Source: Poseidonibacter ostreae (GTDB lineage: Bacteria; Campylobacterota; Campylobacteria; Campylobacterales; Arcobacteraceae). From it: a stretch of DNA of 64,000 bases. Shown here one piece after another: positions 35,558 through 45,090 of this stretch. Each line of letters starts with the position of its first letter. The first letter of the stretch is position 1. The DNA is taken from contig NZ_WFKI01000009.1 in the NCBI RefSeq assembly GCF_009208055.1, positions 12,888-76,887 on the forward strand, read 5' to 3'. The position numbers were made by a program, and so were the translations under genes. A model generated the notes under the pieces. The model was given only the letters and a program-made list of their open reading frames with translations. It was not told the origin of the DNA and ran no database searches.

Positions 35558-36306
35558 AAACTTTATTTTTATTTACATTAACACTTATTTTAGCATTTAA
35601 TTTAAATGCAAGAGAAAATCCTTTTGAAGCTACAAATGCTTATGAAGAAGAAGCTGCTAGGATAATAGAACAAAATGAAATTGATGAAAATTCTATTAAT
35701 GAATCTGCTTATATAGAAGAGATGCAAGAAAAGATGTCGAAAGTATCAGATAATAGCAATGAAAATAAAAATAAAGTTCAAGAAGCTATAAAAAAATTAA
35801 CTCCTGCATTAAAAGTAGAAAAAACTTATACGAAAAAAGAAGTTAAAAAACTAATCAAAAAAGCTCAAGTTCAATCAGAAAGTAAAGCAAAAAAACTTCT
35901 AGAAAAAGAGCTTGAAAAAACAAAAGTTGTAGAACCTACACAAGTTGTATTTGTAAAACCTAGAACAGATATCTTAAATGATACTAGTTTAAATATGAAG
36001 ACAAAAGAGCTTTTAGATTTTATAAAAGTTGAATATAACGATAATAAATTAATTATTCATACAAAAGATATGGTATCTAAAAAATTTACTTTAGAAAAAG
36101 AGAATAAGATTATTATTGACTATAAAGCTAAAAAGAATTTTTATACAAAAAGAGATACGTTAGAGTCTAAAAATTTCAAAAAAATTGCTGTAGGAAATCA
36201 TAAAGAAGAAAGATTTTACAGAGTTGTTATTTTACTATCTGAAAAACCTAGTTCTTACAATGTTGAATACAAAGACAATCTAATTACGATTGAGTCTTTA
36301 AACTAG
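35554..36306 (+). CDS. Exported AMIN-domain protein
   Basis: A 250-aa protein with a signal peptide (cleavage near LNA, residue 19), a charged, helical, low-complexity middle (about 25-130, rich in Glu and Lys), and a C-terminal beta domain (about 145-248: NDNKLIIHTKDMVSKKFTL, KIIIDYKAKKNF, FYRVVILLSEKPSSYNVEY) that looks like AMIN, which targets periplasmic proteins to peptidoglycan or the division site. It fits next to the FtsB-like gene. The equivalent locus in Campylobacter jejuni encodes a similar surface protein. Its 3' end overlaps the convergent antiporter gene by 23 bases. Confidence 0.78.
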   Translation: MKTLFLFTLTLILAFNLNARENPFEATNAYEEEAARIIEQNEIDENSINESAYIEEMQEKMSKVSDNSNENKNKVQEAIKKLTPALKVEKTYTKKEVKKLIKKAQVQSESKAKKLLEKELEKTKVVEPTQVVFVKPRTDILNDTSLNMKTKELLDFIKVEYNDNKLIIHTKDMVSKKFTLEKENKIIIDYKAKKNFYTKRDTLESKNFKKIAVGNHKEERFYRVVILLSEKPSSYNVEYKDNLITIESLN

Positions 36307-37444
36307 AAAGATATGATAAAATTCTAATAGCTATCATTACTAATAGTACTTCTAAGATAGCTGCTAGAATAAATGCATAATAATACTCTTGAGTAATCGA
36401 GTGATTATTATAAGCTATTGTCGTTACAGCAATTAAAAGCGTTAATGGCATAGATAAAGACAATCCTAACATATAAAACTTATTTAATCCTATATCTTTA
36501 ATAAATAGTGTTGAAGCTACTAATCTAATTATTACCATTGCTAGTGTTATGAGTAGAGCTTTAGCAACTAAACCCTCTTGGAATATTGCTTCAATTTCAA
36601 AAGAAGCCCCTACAGAAATAAAGAAGATAGGAACTAACCAACCAAAACCAAAGTGCTCTAGTTTATGAGGAAGTTGCTTATTATGCTCTTCAAAAAATGT
36701 AGTAATAAAAGTACCTGCGATAAATGCTCCAAAAGCAACTTCTAAATGTAAATACATCATAACAGTAATCATAAGAAAGAAAATCGCCATTGACATTCTA
36801 ATATCTTGTTCTTGATGATCTTTTTCAGGCATTAAATATGCTTTAATTCCTGGATACCACCAAATAAGATTATGAAATAGTTTATAAATAAATAGCATAG
36901 AAACTAAAAAGCCTGTAAATAAAATCATAGTTTTATAAAACTCAAAATTTATTCCAAACTCTAAAAGAGCTGATACAGTAGTAAGTGCAAAGATTGATAC
37001 AATCTCGCCTATTAAACCCACTACTATGGCTAATCTAATCCAGTCAACATCACCATACTCTTTTTTTAAAGCGGCTAATATTCCAATAGAGATTAGAGGA
37101 AGTATTACAATAAATAGATTGCTTAAACCAAAATACCAAGTAATCAAACCTGATAGGGAGAATAAAATCAAGTTAAAAAGTAATGACTTTTTTAAAAGTG
37201 AAGGAGAAATATTTACAAGTTTCTTTAAATCAACTTCAAGACCCGCTAAAAACATTAGATATAGAAAACCTAACTCAGCTACTAAGTGAAGAATTGCATG
37301 CTCTACAATAAATGCAAAATAAACAGCAAGTGCACCTAGCATTATTTCAACAGTAATTGTTGGTAATCTTAATATCTTAGAAATTAGTGGCGAAATAAAT
37401 ATAATTAAAGATACTGTGATAATTATTGATATTTCTTCAGTCAT
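36284..37444 (-). CDS. Kef-type cation/proton antiporter (CPA2 family)
   Basis: A 386-aa membrane protein with about 12 helices. LPTITVEIMLGALAVYFAF, ELGFLYLMFLAGLEVDLKKL and EVAFGAFIAGTFITT match the Na+/H+ or K+/H+ exchanger domain of the CPA2 family. The LFLAGLEVDL-type helix with its acidic residue is characteristic. It ends after the exchanger domain and has no C-terminal RCK/TrkA-N domain, so it is a membrane-only member. Ion specificity cannot be read from sequence. It lies ten bases after bioB's stop. Confidence 0.88.
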   Translation of the reverse strand: MTEEISIIITVSLIIFISPLISKILRLPTITVEIMLGALAVYFAFIVEHAILHLVAELGFLYLMFLAGLEVDLKKLVNISPSLLKKSLLFNLILFSLSGLITWYFGLSNLFIVILPLISIGILAALKKEYGDVDWIRLAIVVGLIGEIVSIFALTTVSALLEFGINFEFYKTMILFTGFLVSMLFIYKLFHNLIWWYPGIKAYLMPEKDHQEQDIRMSMAIFFLMITVMMYLHLEVAFGAFIAGTFITTFFEEHNKQLPHKLEHFGFGWLVPIFFISVGASFEIEAIFQEGLVAKALLITLAMVIIRLVASTLFIKDIGLNKFYMLGLSLSMPLTLLIAVTTIAYNNHSITQEYYYAFILAAILEVLLVMIAIRILSYLSSLKTQS

Positions 37445-37453
37445 TAATTAACC

Positions 37454-38335
37454 TTACTTTTCCTCTGGCATTTTTACTACGTGTTTAGCTATTTTAAAAC
37501 CTAATGCTTCTAAAGCTTCAACATCATCTTTTGGAGTTTTACCAGATGTTGTTAAGTAATCACCAATAACAAATGCATTTGCACCTCTATTAAAGATTTC
37601 ATATTGCTCTTCACCAAACATTAATTCTCTTCCACCTGCAACCATAATTTTATGTGCATTTGGAATCATTTCTCTTGATAATTCAATTAAATCAAAAGCT
37701 TCTTCTCTAGTAATTGTATTTTCAACTATTGGTAAAGCTTCATTTGGATGGAAAAAGTTTAAAGGTACATTCATTGGATCTAATGAAGCAATAGCTTTAA
37801 TCATAGAGATTCTATCTTCTTGAGTTTCACCCATTCCAAAAATTCCACCACAAACTAGTTGTAAACCAGCTTCTTTAACATTTAAACAAGTTTGATATCT
37901 ATCATCCCAAGGATGCGTTGTACAAATACTTGGATAGAATTCTCTTGATGTTTCTAAGTTATGATTATAGTTATCAACACCAGCAGCTTTTAATTCTTTT
38001 AATTGTTCAACTGAAGCCGTTCCATTACATGCAATTAATCTAAGTCCAAGATTTGCAGCTTTAACAGCCTTAGCAGCTTGAGCTATAAACTTAGTCTTTT
38101 TATCAGTTAATCCAAGTCCAGCAGTTACTAAACAAAAACCTACTGCACCATTTTCTCTTGCAATTGTAGCTTCTTTTACAATTTGTTCAATTTCTTTAAG
38201 TTTGTATCTTTGAATATCTGCTTTATATCTTACACTTTGAGTACAAAACTTACAGTCTTCGTTACATGTACCACTTTCTACATTACAAATAGCACATAAA
38301 AAAATTTCATCAGTATTTTTAAATTTATCGTTCAT
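37454..38335 (-). CDS. bioB: Biotin synthase BioB
   Basis: A 293-aa radical-SAM enzyme that inserts sulfur into dethiobiotin. The radical-SAM cluster is CNEDCKFC; the second [2Fe-2S] cluster ligands are probably the Cys residues in GFCLVTAG, LIACNGTAS and LVCGGIFGMGET, with Arg in VAGGREL. The start is set at ATG 38335, with AGAAG upstream; an earlier ATG at 38356 has none. It is the short form seen in this phylum. It overlaps the phosphoesterase gene upstream by 11 bases. Confidence 0.94.
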   Translation of the reverse strand: MNDKFKNTDEIFLCAICNVESGTCNEDCKFCTQSVRYKADIQRYKLKEIEQIVKEATIARENGAVGFCLVTAGLGLTDKKTKFIAQAAKAVKAANLGLRLIACNGTASVEQLKELKAAGVDNYNHNLETSREFYPSICTTHPWDDRYQTCLNVKEAGLQLVCGGIFGMGETQEDRISMIKAIASLDPMNVPLNFFHPNEALPIVENTITREEAFDLIELSREMIPNAHKIMVAGGRELMFGEEQYEIFNRGANAFVIGDYLTTSGKTPKDDVEALEALGFKIAKHVVKMPEEK

Positions 38336-38837
38336 ATTTATATTCTTCTTTTTCATAATTTTTTTTATTTATATCTTTAAAATAGTGTGAGATTATATAC
38401 TCATTTTCATTAATTTCTAGTAGTGCACACTCAATATGAGGTTTTTCTCGTGCACAAACCTCACCTGGATTTATAAAGAGTGTTTTGTTTTTATATTCAC
38501 ATTCAAACATATGTGTATGCCCAAAAATCACAATATCACTATCAGGACTTAAATGATAAGGCATATGCATTAGTTTAAATTTATGTTCTTTGATTTTAAA
38601 ATAGTAAGGTTCTTGTTTTATTACATATTTATTTGAAAGTGAGAATAAACTCATATCATTATTTCCAAAAACACTTACATAAGGAAGTTTTGATTCTTCT
38701 AAAAGTTGAAGATTTTTTTCAATACACAAATCTCCTGCATGTACTAAATACTCACATTTTTGTTCTTTTAATAAATCAATTACTTCTTTAGTATAGTCAC
38801 TTTTAAAGTGACTATCTGAGAGAATACCAATTTTCAT
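38325..38837 (-). CDS. YfcE/MJ0936-type metallophosphoesterase
   Basis: A 170-aa calcineurin-like phosphoesterase. The metal-binding motifs are all present: LSDSH (residue 6), AGDLC, FGNND, MHMPY and IFGHTHMF. These small enzymes hydrolyse phosphodiesters, but the physiological substrate is rarely known. It lies six bases after topA's stop and overlaps bioB. Confidence 0.88.
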   Translation of the reverse strand: MKIGILSDSHFKSDYTKEVIDLLKEQKCEYLVHAGDLCIEKNLQLLEESKLPYVSVFGNNDMSLFSLSNKYVIKQEPYYFKIKEHKFKLMHMPYHLSPDSDIVIFGHTHMFECEYKNKTLFINPGEVCAREKPHIECALLEINENEYIISHYFKDINKKNYEKEEYKYER

Positions 38838-38843
38838 TTGTAT

Positions 38844-41273
38844 TTACTTTGCTTCTTTTTTTGCAGGAGCTTTTTTAGCTACAGGCTTTTTTGTTGCAGG
38901 TTTCTTAGCTGGAGTTTTCTTTGCAGCAGGTTTTTTCTTAGCAGCAGGTTTTTTCTTAGCCGCAGGTTTCTTTGCAGCTGTTTTTTTAGCAGGAGCTTTT
39001 TTATCTGCAGTTTTTGATTTAGGATCTTTTGCAATAATTTCTTCACACTCTTCAAGTGTTAAATCTTCTGCAACTTTTCCTTTTGGAATTTTATAGTTCT
39101 TTCTACCTTGCTTGATATAAGCACCATATCTTCCAATTAGTACATGAATTTTTTCTTTTTCAAATACTTTTATAGTTGCTTTTGCTTTTGCTTCTGTTAA
39201 TTCTTGAATAACTTCTAAAGCACGAGGTAATTCAATTTTATAAGGGTCATCTTCTTTTAAAGAGAAATATGTAGATTTAACTTGTAAATAAGGACCAAAT
39301 CTTCCTATATTTGCTTTTATATCTTCCCCATCTTTATTTTGTCCTACAACTCTTGGGAGTGTAAATAAAAATAGTGCCTCATCCATAGTAATAGTATCCA
39401 TATTTAAATGCTTTGGAATTGCTACAAATAAAGGTTTTTCTTCATCATCTTTAGTTCCTATTTGAACAAAAGGACCAAATCTACCAACTCTTGCACTCAT
39501 TGGTTTTCCAGATTTTGGATCTATTCCTATTTCTCTAATTTGTAAATAATCTTCTTTATTTACCGTTTCTTCTTTCTCTTCAATAGTCTTTTTAAAGCCA
39601 CCATAGAACTCCTGCATTACTTGTTCCCAAGCAATTTTACCCTCAGCAATTTCATCAAACTCTTCTTCAATTTTTGCAGTAAAGCCAAGGTTTATAATAT
39701 CTGAGAAGTGGTCTGATAAAAAACTATTTACAATTTCACCAGTTGGAGTTGGTGTAAGTTTTTTATCTTCTGTTTTTACAACATATTCTCTTTGTTGAAT
39801 TGTTGAAATTGTAGGAGCATAAGTTGATGGTCGTCCAATTCCCTCAGCTTCAAGTTTTTTAACTAATGAAGCTTCTGTATATCTTGCTGGTGGTTTTGTA
39901 AATAACTGCTCTAAATCTAGTTTTTCTAAATCTAAAACTGTTCCTTTTTTAATACTTGGAAGAATTTTTTCTGTACTATCAAGAGCAGCTTCAGGATTAT
40001 CACTACCTTCAGTATAAGCTTTCATAAATCCAGCAAAAATGATTCTCTGACCTTTTGTTTGGAATTCATACTCTTTATCTTTTCCAGCTTGAATTTTATA
40101 TGTTGTATTTGCAATTTGTGCCGCTGCCATTTGAGTAGCAAGTGTTCTTTTCCAAATTAATGAGTAAAGTTTATACTGCGCACTATCTACATATGCTTTA
40201 ATATCACTTGGTTTTAAACTTAAATTTACAGGTCTAATTGCCTCATGCGCTTCTTGTGCACCTTTTGCTTTTGATTTATAAGTTCGTGGTTTACTAAGTG
40301 AATAATCTTTTCCATATTCAGCTTCAATAACCTCTTTAGCTGCACTTGTTGCAACTTTAGAAAGATTTAATGAATCTGTTCTCATATATGTAATTAAACC
40401 ACCAGTATGTCCTGGGATATTTCCTACATTACCCTCATAAAGTTGTTGTGCTATAACCATAGATTGCTTAACAGAATAACCAAGCTTTCTACTGGCTTCT
40501 TGTTGAAGTGTTGAAGTTGTAAATGGAGCAGCTGGATTTCTTTTAGACTCTTTTTCTTCAATATCATTTAATACAAAATTGCCCATATTAATAGATGCTT
40601 CAATCTCTTTAGCTTGTGCTTCATTTTTAATTTTTGCAGTTTTACCATTTATTTTTGCTAATTCTGATTTTAACTCTGGATTTGAAAATTCTGATTTAAC
40701 TTTCCAATACTCTTCTGGAACAAAAGCTCTTATTTCATTCTCTCTATCTACAATAATTTTAACAGCAACACTTTGAACACGACCAGCACTTAAACCATAT
40801 CTAACTTTTCTCCATAATAATGGTGAAAGTTCATATCCTACTGCACGGTCAAGTATTCTTCTTGCTTGTTGAGCATCAACTAAGTGTTGATCAACTTCTC
40901 TAGGGTTTTCTAAGGCTTTTAAAATTGCATCTTTTGTAATCTCATGGAAAACAATTCTTTTAATAGGATTGTTTTCGATTTTAAGTGCAGGGATTAAGTG
41001 CCAAGCAATAGCTTCCCCTTCCCTATCCTCATCGGCCGCTAGGTAGATTGTTGTGTCTTTATTAATATGTTTTTTTAAATCAGTGATTACTTTCTTTTTA
41101 TCTGTTGATATTAAGTATTTAGGTTTAAAATTATCGTCTGGATCAAAGCCTAATTTTGATTTTGGTAAATCTCTTACATGTCCCATAGAAGCCATTACTA
41201 CGTAATCACTTCCTAGAAACTTTGATATTGTTTTCGCTTTTGCGGGTGACTCAACTATTACTAAATTCTTCAC
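38844..41273 (-). CDS. topA: DNA topoisomerase I with Lys/Ala-rich C-terminal tail
   Basis: An 809-aa type IA topoisomerase that relaxes negative supercoils. The Toprim domain starts at the N-terminus (LVIVESPAKAKTISKFLG, LAADEDREGEAIAWHL), the active-site Tyr is in GLITYMRTDS, and GIGRPSTYAPTI is conserved. After the core come repeated domains (GRFGPFVQIG, GRFGPYLQV, GRYGAYIKQG) rather than Cys4 zinc ribbons. The last 60 residues are a Lys/Ala/Pro tail built from PAKK and AAKK units, like the basic tails of some actinobacterial enzymes. Same-strand neighbours are murB upstream and the phosphoesterase downstream. Confidence 0.96.
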   Translation of the reverse strand: MKNLVIVESPAKAKTISKFLGSDYVVMASMGHVRDLPKSKLGFDPDDNFKPKYLISTDKKKVITDLKKHINKDTTIYLAADEDREGEAIAWHLIPALKIENNPIKRIVFHEITKDAILKALENPREVDQHLVDAQQARRILDRAVGYELSPLLWRKVRYGLSAGRVQSVAVKIIVDRENEIRAFVPEEYWKVKSEFSNPELKSELAKINGKTAKIKNEAQAKEIEASINMGNFVLNDIEEKESKRNPAAPFTTSTLQQEASRKLGYSVKQSMVIAQQLYEGNVGNIPGHTGGLITYMRTDSLNLSKVATSAAKEVIEAEYGKDYSLSKPRTYKSKAKGAQEAHEAIRPVNLSLKPSDIKAYVDSAQYKLYSLIWKRTLATQMAAAQIANTTYKIQAGKDKEYEFQTKGQRIIFAGFMKAYTEGSDNPEAALDSTEKILPSIKKGTVLDLEKLDLEQLFTKPPARYTEASLVKKLEAEGIGRPSTYAPTISTIQQREYVVKTEDKKLTPTPTGEIVNSFLSDHFSDIINLGFTAKIEEEFDEIAEGKIAWEQVMQEFYGGFKKTIEEKEETVNKEDYLQIREIGIDPKSGKPMSARVGRFGPFVQIGTKDDEEKPLFVAIPKHLNMDTITMDEALFLFTLPRVVGQNKDGEDIKANIGRFGPYLQVKSTYFSLKEDDPYKIELPRALEVIQELTEAKAKATIKVFEKEKIHVLIGRYGAYIKQGRKNYKIPKGKVAEDLTLEECEEIIAKDPKSKTADKKAPAKKTAAKKPAAKKKPAAKKKPAAKKTPAKKPATKKPVAKKAPAKKEAK

Positions 41274-41332
41274 TAAAAAAAACCTTATATTATTTTAAAT
41301 TTTTGCATTCTATCATAAATTAAATGATATTA

Positions 41333-42112
41333 CTAATAAATTATTACTTCTTCTTTTATATCTATATTAAACTGCTCTTTAATTTTACTCTTTGCTAAGT
41401 TGATTAAATATACAGCATCTTCGTATGTTCCATCGCCATTATTTACTAAAAAATTAGCATGTTGCTTTGAAAAAGACATATTTCCTTTTTCAAAACCTTT
41501 TAGTCCAATAGCTTCAATTAATCGTCCAGCATAATCGTCTTTAGGATTAATAAAACATGAACCTGCACTTGGAACATGAGGTTGATTATCTCTCATTTTG
41601 TTAAACTCTTTTAGTTTATCTTTCGAAAAACCATAAGAGATATTAAATACTACTTCATAAACTATTTCTTCAAGTTTTGTATGTCTATATGAGTATTCGA
41701 CATCTTCTTTTTTTATATATCCATCTTTTGTTTTAATAGAATGAACATAGTTAAATACTTCCCAAGATTTTAATCCTGCATTCATCTTAACTAAACCACC
41801 CATATTTCCAGGTAACTTAGCTAAAAATTCTAAATCTGCAATATCATTATTTCTTGTATATGTTAAAAGTTTACCTGAAGTTGTAGCACAACCAACATAA
41901 AGTAAATCGCCAACTTGCTTTATATAATCAAACTCTTCACCTAAAATTGCGAATTTTGGATGATCAGGACCTACTAAAGTATTATTACATCGTCCCATGA
42001 TTTGATAATCTTTGTATTCACCTATTTCATTTATTACTAAAACTTCTGCCTTAGGTCCAATTTTAATAGATGAATATCTAGAAAAGTCTAGTTCTTTAAA
42101 ATAGTTTTCCAT
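41333..42112 (-). CDS. murB: UDP-N-acetylenolpyruvoylglucosamine reductase MurB
   Basis: A 259-aa FAD enzyme that reduces UDP-GlcNAc-enolpyruvate to UDP-MurNAc in peptidoglycan synthesis. FAD-binding segments are RYSSIKIGPKAEVLVI and LAKLPGNMGGLVKMNAG. The Ser in PSAGSCFINPK is the usual proton donor position, and SKQHANFLVNNG matches the C-terminal domain. It is shorter than E. coli MurB, as is normal in this phylum. It lies six bases after mqnD's stop. Confidence 0.94.
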   Translation of the reverse strand: MENYFKELDFSRYSSIKIGPKAEVLVINEIGEYKDYQIMGRCNNTLVGPDHPKFAILGEEFDYIKQVGDLLYVGCATTSGKLLTYTRNNDIADLEFLAKLPGNMGGLVKMNAGLKSWEVFNYVHSIKTKDGYIKKEDVEYSYRHTKLEEIVYEVVFNISYGFSKDKLKEFNKMRDNQPHVPSAGSCFINPKDDYAGRLIEAIGLKGFEKGNMSFSKQHANFLVNNGDGTYEDAVYLINLAKSKIKEQFNIDIKEEVIIY

Positions 42113-42118
42113 TTTTTT

Positions 42119-42982
42119 CTATTTTTCTCTTAATTCTTTATAAAGACTTGGAATTAAAAAATCTTGCGATTTTATTAAGTTTTCATAAAACCCATTTTTA
42201 TATCCTAATTCAAATAACTTATCTAAAGCTTTATATTGAATGTCACTTAATTCAACTGAATTATCATTTGCATAAAGGTCTAAATATGTATCTAAAGTAT
42301 CAGCATCTACTCGGATAAGACCTTTATCAAGTAACATTGGAGCTAATACTTTTCTATTTTTATTAGCTACATCAACTGCTTTTATTAATGTATTTTCATA
42401 ATCAATTGCACTATGAAGTGGGATTGAACGTCTTAAACACATTCCACCAAGTGGTAAAGGTAAATCCCCACCACTTAATTCAACCCATATATCCCATAAT
42501 TCTTTCTCAACTTCAAGTTCATCACTAAAGTTTAAAATTGATTCATGAATTAAAACACCAGCATCAACAACTCCATCAAGAACTGCCTGCTCAATATCTA
42601 AAAAATTCATATATGTAATTCTTGCATTTGGGTATGCTATTTTAAATAAAAGACCATTTGTAGTAAATTCCCCACTAAGTGCAACTTTAAAATTCTTTTT
42701 AAGTCTAGTACCTTTTTTCTTTATAAGCTTTGGCCCATATCCTTCGCCAAAAGAAACAGCAGTCTTAAGTAAGGCATAATCATCTTTTATGAAAGGATAA
42801 AGTGCAAAAGAGATTGCACAAATATCATATTCGCCTCTTAAAGTAGCTTGGTTTAATGTTTCAATATCATCAGCAATATTAGTGAATTTAGTATCATTAG
42901 GAGTAACCCAACCAAATTTAATCGCATAATACATAAATATATCATCAGCATCCGGTGAGTGAGCAACACTTATAGTCTTCAA
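42119..42982 (-). CDS. mqnD: 1,4-dihydroxy-6-naphthoate synthase MqnD (futalosine pathway)
   Basis: A 287-aa periplasmic-binding-protein-fold enzyme of futalosine-dependent menaquinone synthesis, converting cyclic dehypoxanthine futalosine to 1,4-dihydroxy-6-naphthoate. The N-terminus VAHSPDADDIFMYYAI is the MqnD form (MqnA differs), and DAGVLIHESILNF carries a conserved His that may be the catalytic base. ELSGGDLPLPLGGMCLRR also fits. There is no signal peptide, as expected. Translation probably starts at TTG 42982 after AAGGA. It indicates that the quinone reduced by the nearby complex I is menaquinone. Confidence 0.9.
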   Translation of the reverse strand: MKTISVAHSPDADDIFMYYAIKFGWVTPNDTKFTNIADDIETLNQATLRGEYDICAISFALYPFIKDDYALLKTAVSFGEGYGPKLIKKKGTRLKKNFKVALSGEFTTNGLLFKIAYPNARITYMNFLDIEQAVLDGVVDAGVLIHESILNFSDELEVEKELWDIWVELSGGDLPLPLGGMCLRRSIPLHSAIDYENTLIKAVDVANKNRKVLAPMLLDKGLIRVDADTLDTYLDLYANDNSVELSDIQYKALDKLFELGYKNGFYENLIKSQDFLIPSLYKELREK

Positions 42983-43038
42983 AAGCAGTCCTTAAAGTTT
43001 ATTAGTGTGATTGTATCAGTTTGTGGTTTATTTTTTGG

Positions 43039-43527
43039 TTATAGTTTGTACTCTAGTTTTAGTTTTTTAATAATATCAAATACATTTGTGGCATATTTAA
43101 TTCCAGTTTTACTGTTATAATTCCACCCTGTGTTATAACTTGACCAAGTTTTAAACCAATTATCTTTATGTACCTTTCTCCAATACTTTAATTCAATAAT
43201 TGCATTTGCAGTTGCAAAACCGACATCATTTATTAATTTTTGGGCATAAATACTTCTATTATAAGAGTTGTCTTTTACTTTTTGTCTTTTTAAAACAGTC
43301 TTTATATTTGCTTGAAATAGACCATAATCTTCACTTTGAGTGTTTATTACATATTTTCCTAAAGATGACTCTTTTATAGCTATTGCCATTAATGAGTATT
43401 TCATCATTTTATCATTTGTAAGAGATTTTAGTTTTTTTAAAATTACAATATCATTTTGAGTTAAATTTAAAGTGTTAGAAAATAGTGATACAGAAGAAAG
43501 GATTAATATAAGAAATATTTTTTTCAT
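43039..43527 (-). CDS. Small exported lytic-transglycosylase-like protein
   Basis: A 162-aa protein with a signal peptide (FLILILSSVSLFSN). The mature part resembles the SLT/lysozyme-like fold: LMAIAIKESSLGKYV carries the catalytic Glu in the ES motif, then EDYGLFQANIKTVL and TWSSYNTGWNY, matching GLMQ and YN-type motifs. It should cut peptidoglycan or assist a surface machine. It lies downstream of nuoN behind a stem-loop, so it is probably transcribed separately. Confidence 0.82.
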   Translation of the reverse strand: MKKIFLILILSSVSLFSNTLNLTQNDIVILKKLKSLTNDKMMKYSLMAIAIKESSLGKYVINTQSEDYGLFQANIKTVLKRQKVKDNSYNRSIYAQKLINDVGFATANAIIELKYWRKVHKDNWFKTWSSYNTGWNYNSKTGIKYATNVFDIIKKLKLEYKL

Positions 43528-43544
43528 AAATTAATTTTACAATA

Positions 43545-43584
43545 ATTCTAAGCATTTAAGTATTTATTCTTAAATGCTTAGAGT
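43545..43584 (-). terminator. Long stem-loop at the end of the nuo operon
   Basis: CTAAGCATTTAAG (43548-43560) and CTTAAATGCTTAG (43569-43581) form a 13-bp perfect stem, extendable by A/T pairs, with an eight-base loop. It lies just after nuoN. The following tract has few T, so it may stabilise the 3' end more than terminate. Confidence 0.65.
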
Positions 43585-43590
43585 ATTTAT

Positions 43591-45090
43591 CTAAAACCCT
43601 GCGTTTGTAACGTAGTAAGTAATAACTTGTAAAAGTGGTTCTATTGCTAAAACTGAAACAATTGCAAGGAATACACATAAACCAATTACAGATTTCATTG
43701 GTGTTGATGCGTTTTGCATAAACTTCTTATTTGCACCCTCAATTGGATCTTTTAAGAACATATAAGAAATTGGTCTTAAGTAATAATAAGCAGCAATTGC
43801 TGAGTTTAATACAATAATTACAGCAAGTGCAATTTGACCTGCATTTACTGCACTTGCAACTAAATACATTTTTCCCCAGAATAATGCAAATGGAGGAAGT
43901 CCTGTTAATGCAAAAAGGAACATTGCTAAAATTGAAGCTGCAAATGGCGAAATTTGAACTAATCCTGAATACTTTTCAAAAGTATATGGAGATTCATAAT
44001 CTTTTTGCTCTTTCCCTCTATTTAACCACAACATACCAAAGGCACCAAAGTTAGTTATTGTAAATAAAATCCAGTATAAAAATAGTGCTGTAGTTGCTTG
44101 TGTAGTTCCAATATAAACAGCAGCCATTGCCATACCTGCATTTGATATTGAAGAGTATGCTAGCATTCTTTTAATATCTGTTTGATGTAGGGCTATTAAG
44201 TTTGGTATTGTAATAGTTGCAACTATTGTTGTATAAAGCATAGTTTTAATAATCATATCATCACTTGCAATAAATACTTCAAAGAATCTAATTGCAACTA
44301 CAAAACCTGCCATTTTTGGAACAACTGATAAGAACCCAGCCATTGCAGAACTTGAACCTCTATAAACATCTGGAACCCATACATGGTATGGGAACAAAGA
44401 TAGTTTAAATCCTAAAGCTGCAAACATAAATACAAATCCAGTTAAAACAAATACATGGTTTGCATAATTTTCACTAGATAAGAAATTTTCTTGAACAATT
44501 ATTTCTGAGATTTGAGATAAATCTAATGAACCAGTAAGGCCGTAGAAAATCATAGCACCAAAAGCAAAGAACGCAGCTGCAAGTGCACCCATTGTAAAGT
44601 ACTTAACAGCAGCTTCAATTGATGTCATTCTATTATGCATTGCAATCATTGTATATAAAGATAAAGATGCTGTTTCTAATCCAACAAAGATTAAGATTAA
44701 AGAATCAGAACTTACCATAAACTGGAACCCTGCTATTGTAAATAAATAAAGAGCAAAGAACTCAGCATATCTAAACTCTTGGAATCTTAGTTTTGATAAA
44801 GATAAGAATATAAATAAAATAGCTCCACAAATAATAATACATTGAGATAAAATCGCAATACCATCAAGAAGCATTAAATCAAACATTCCATCTGGTTCAC
44901 CGCTATATGCAAGTAGTGTAAATAAATCAAATACTAAAAACAGTACAACTAAAACTACATATAAAGATTTGTGTTTTTCTTTATTAAAAAGGTCTGTTAA
45001 TAAAATACTAATAGCCCCAATTATTGCAATAAGCATTGGTGCTAAAGTTCCTAAATTTAAAGAATCAATATTAATTGAAATAGGTTCCAT
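43591..45090 (-). CDS. nuoN: Complex I membrane subunit NuoN
   Basis: A 499-aa antiporter-like proton-pumping subunit with about 14 helices. It contains the proton channel Lys regions (LFPYHVWVPDVYRGSS, HQTDIKRMLAYSSISNAGM) conserved among NuoL/M/N. It is the last gene of the operon and shares one base with nuoM's stop. Length is typical. Confidence 0.96.
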   Translation of the reverse strand: MEPISINIDSLNLGTLAPMLIAIIGAISILLTDLFNKEKHKSLYVVLVVLFLVFDLFTLLAYSGEPDGMFDLMLLDGIAILSQCIIICGAILFIFLSLSKLRFQEFRYAEFFALYLFTIAGFQFMVSSDSLILIFVGLETASLSLYTMIAMHNRMTSIEAAVKYFTMGALAAAFFAFGAMIFYGLTGSLDLSQISEIIVQENFLSSENYANHVFVLTGFVFMFAALGFKLSLFPYHVWVPDVYRGSSSAMAGFLSVVPKMAGFVVAIRFFEVFIASDDMIIKTMLYTTIVATITIPNLIALHQTDIKRMLAYSSISNAGMAMAAVYIGTTQATTALFLYWILFTITNFGAFGMLWLNRGKEQKDYESPYTFEKYSGLVQISPFAASILAMFLFALTGLPPFALFWGKMYLVASAVNAGQIALAVIIVLNSAIAAYYYLRPISYMFLKDPIEGANKKFMQNASTPMKSVIGLCVFLAIVSVLAIEPLLQVITYYVTNAGF

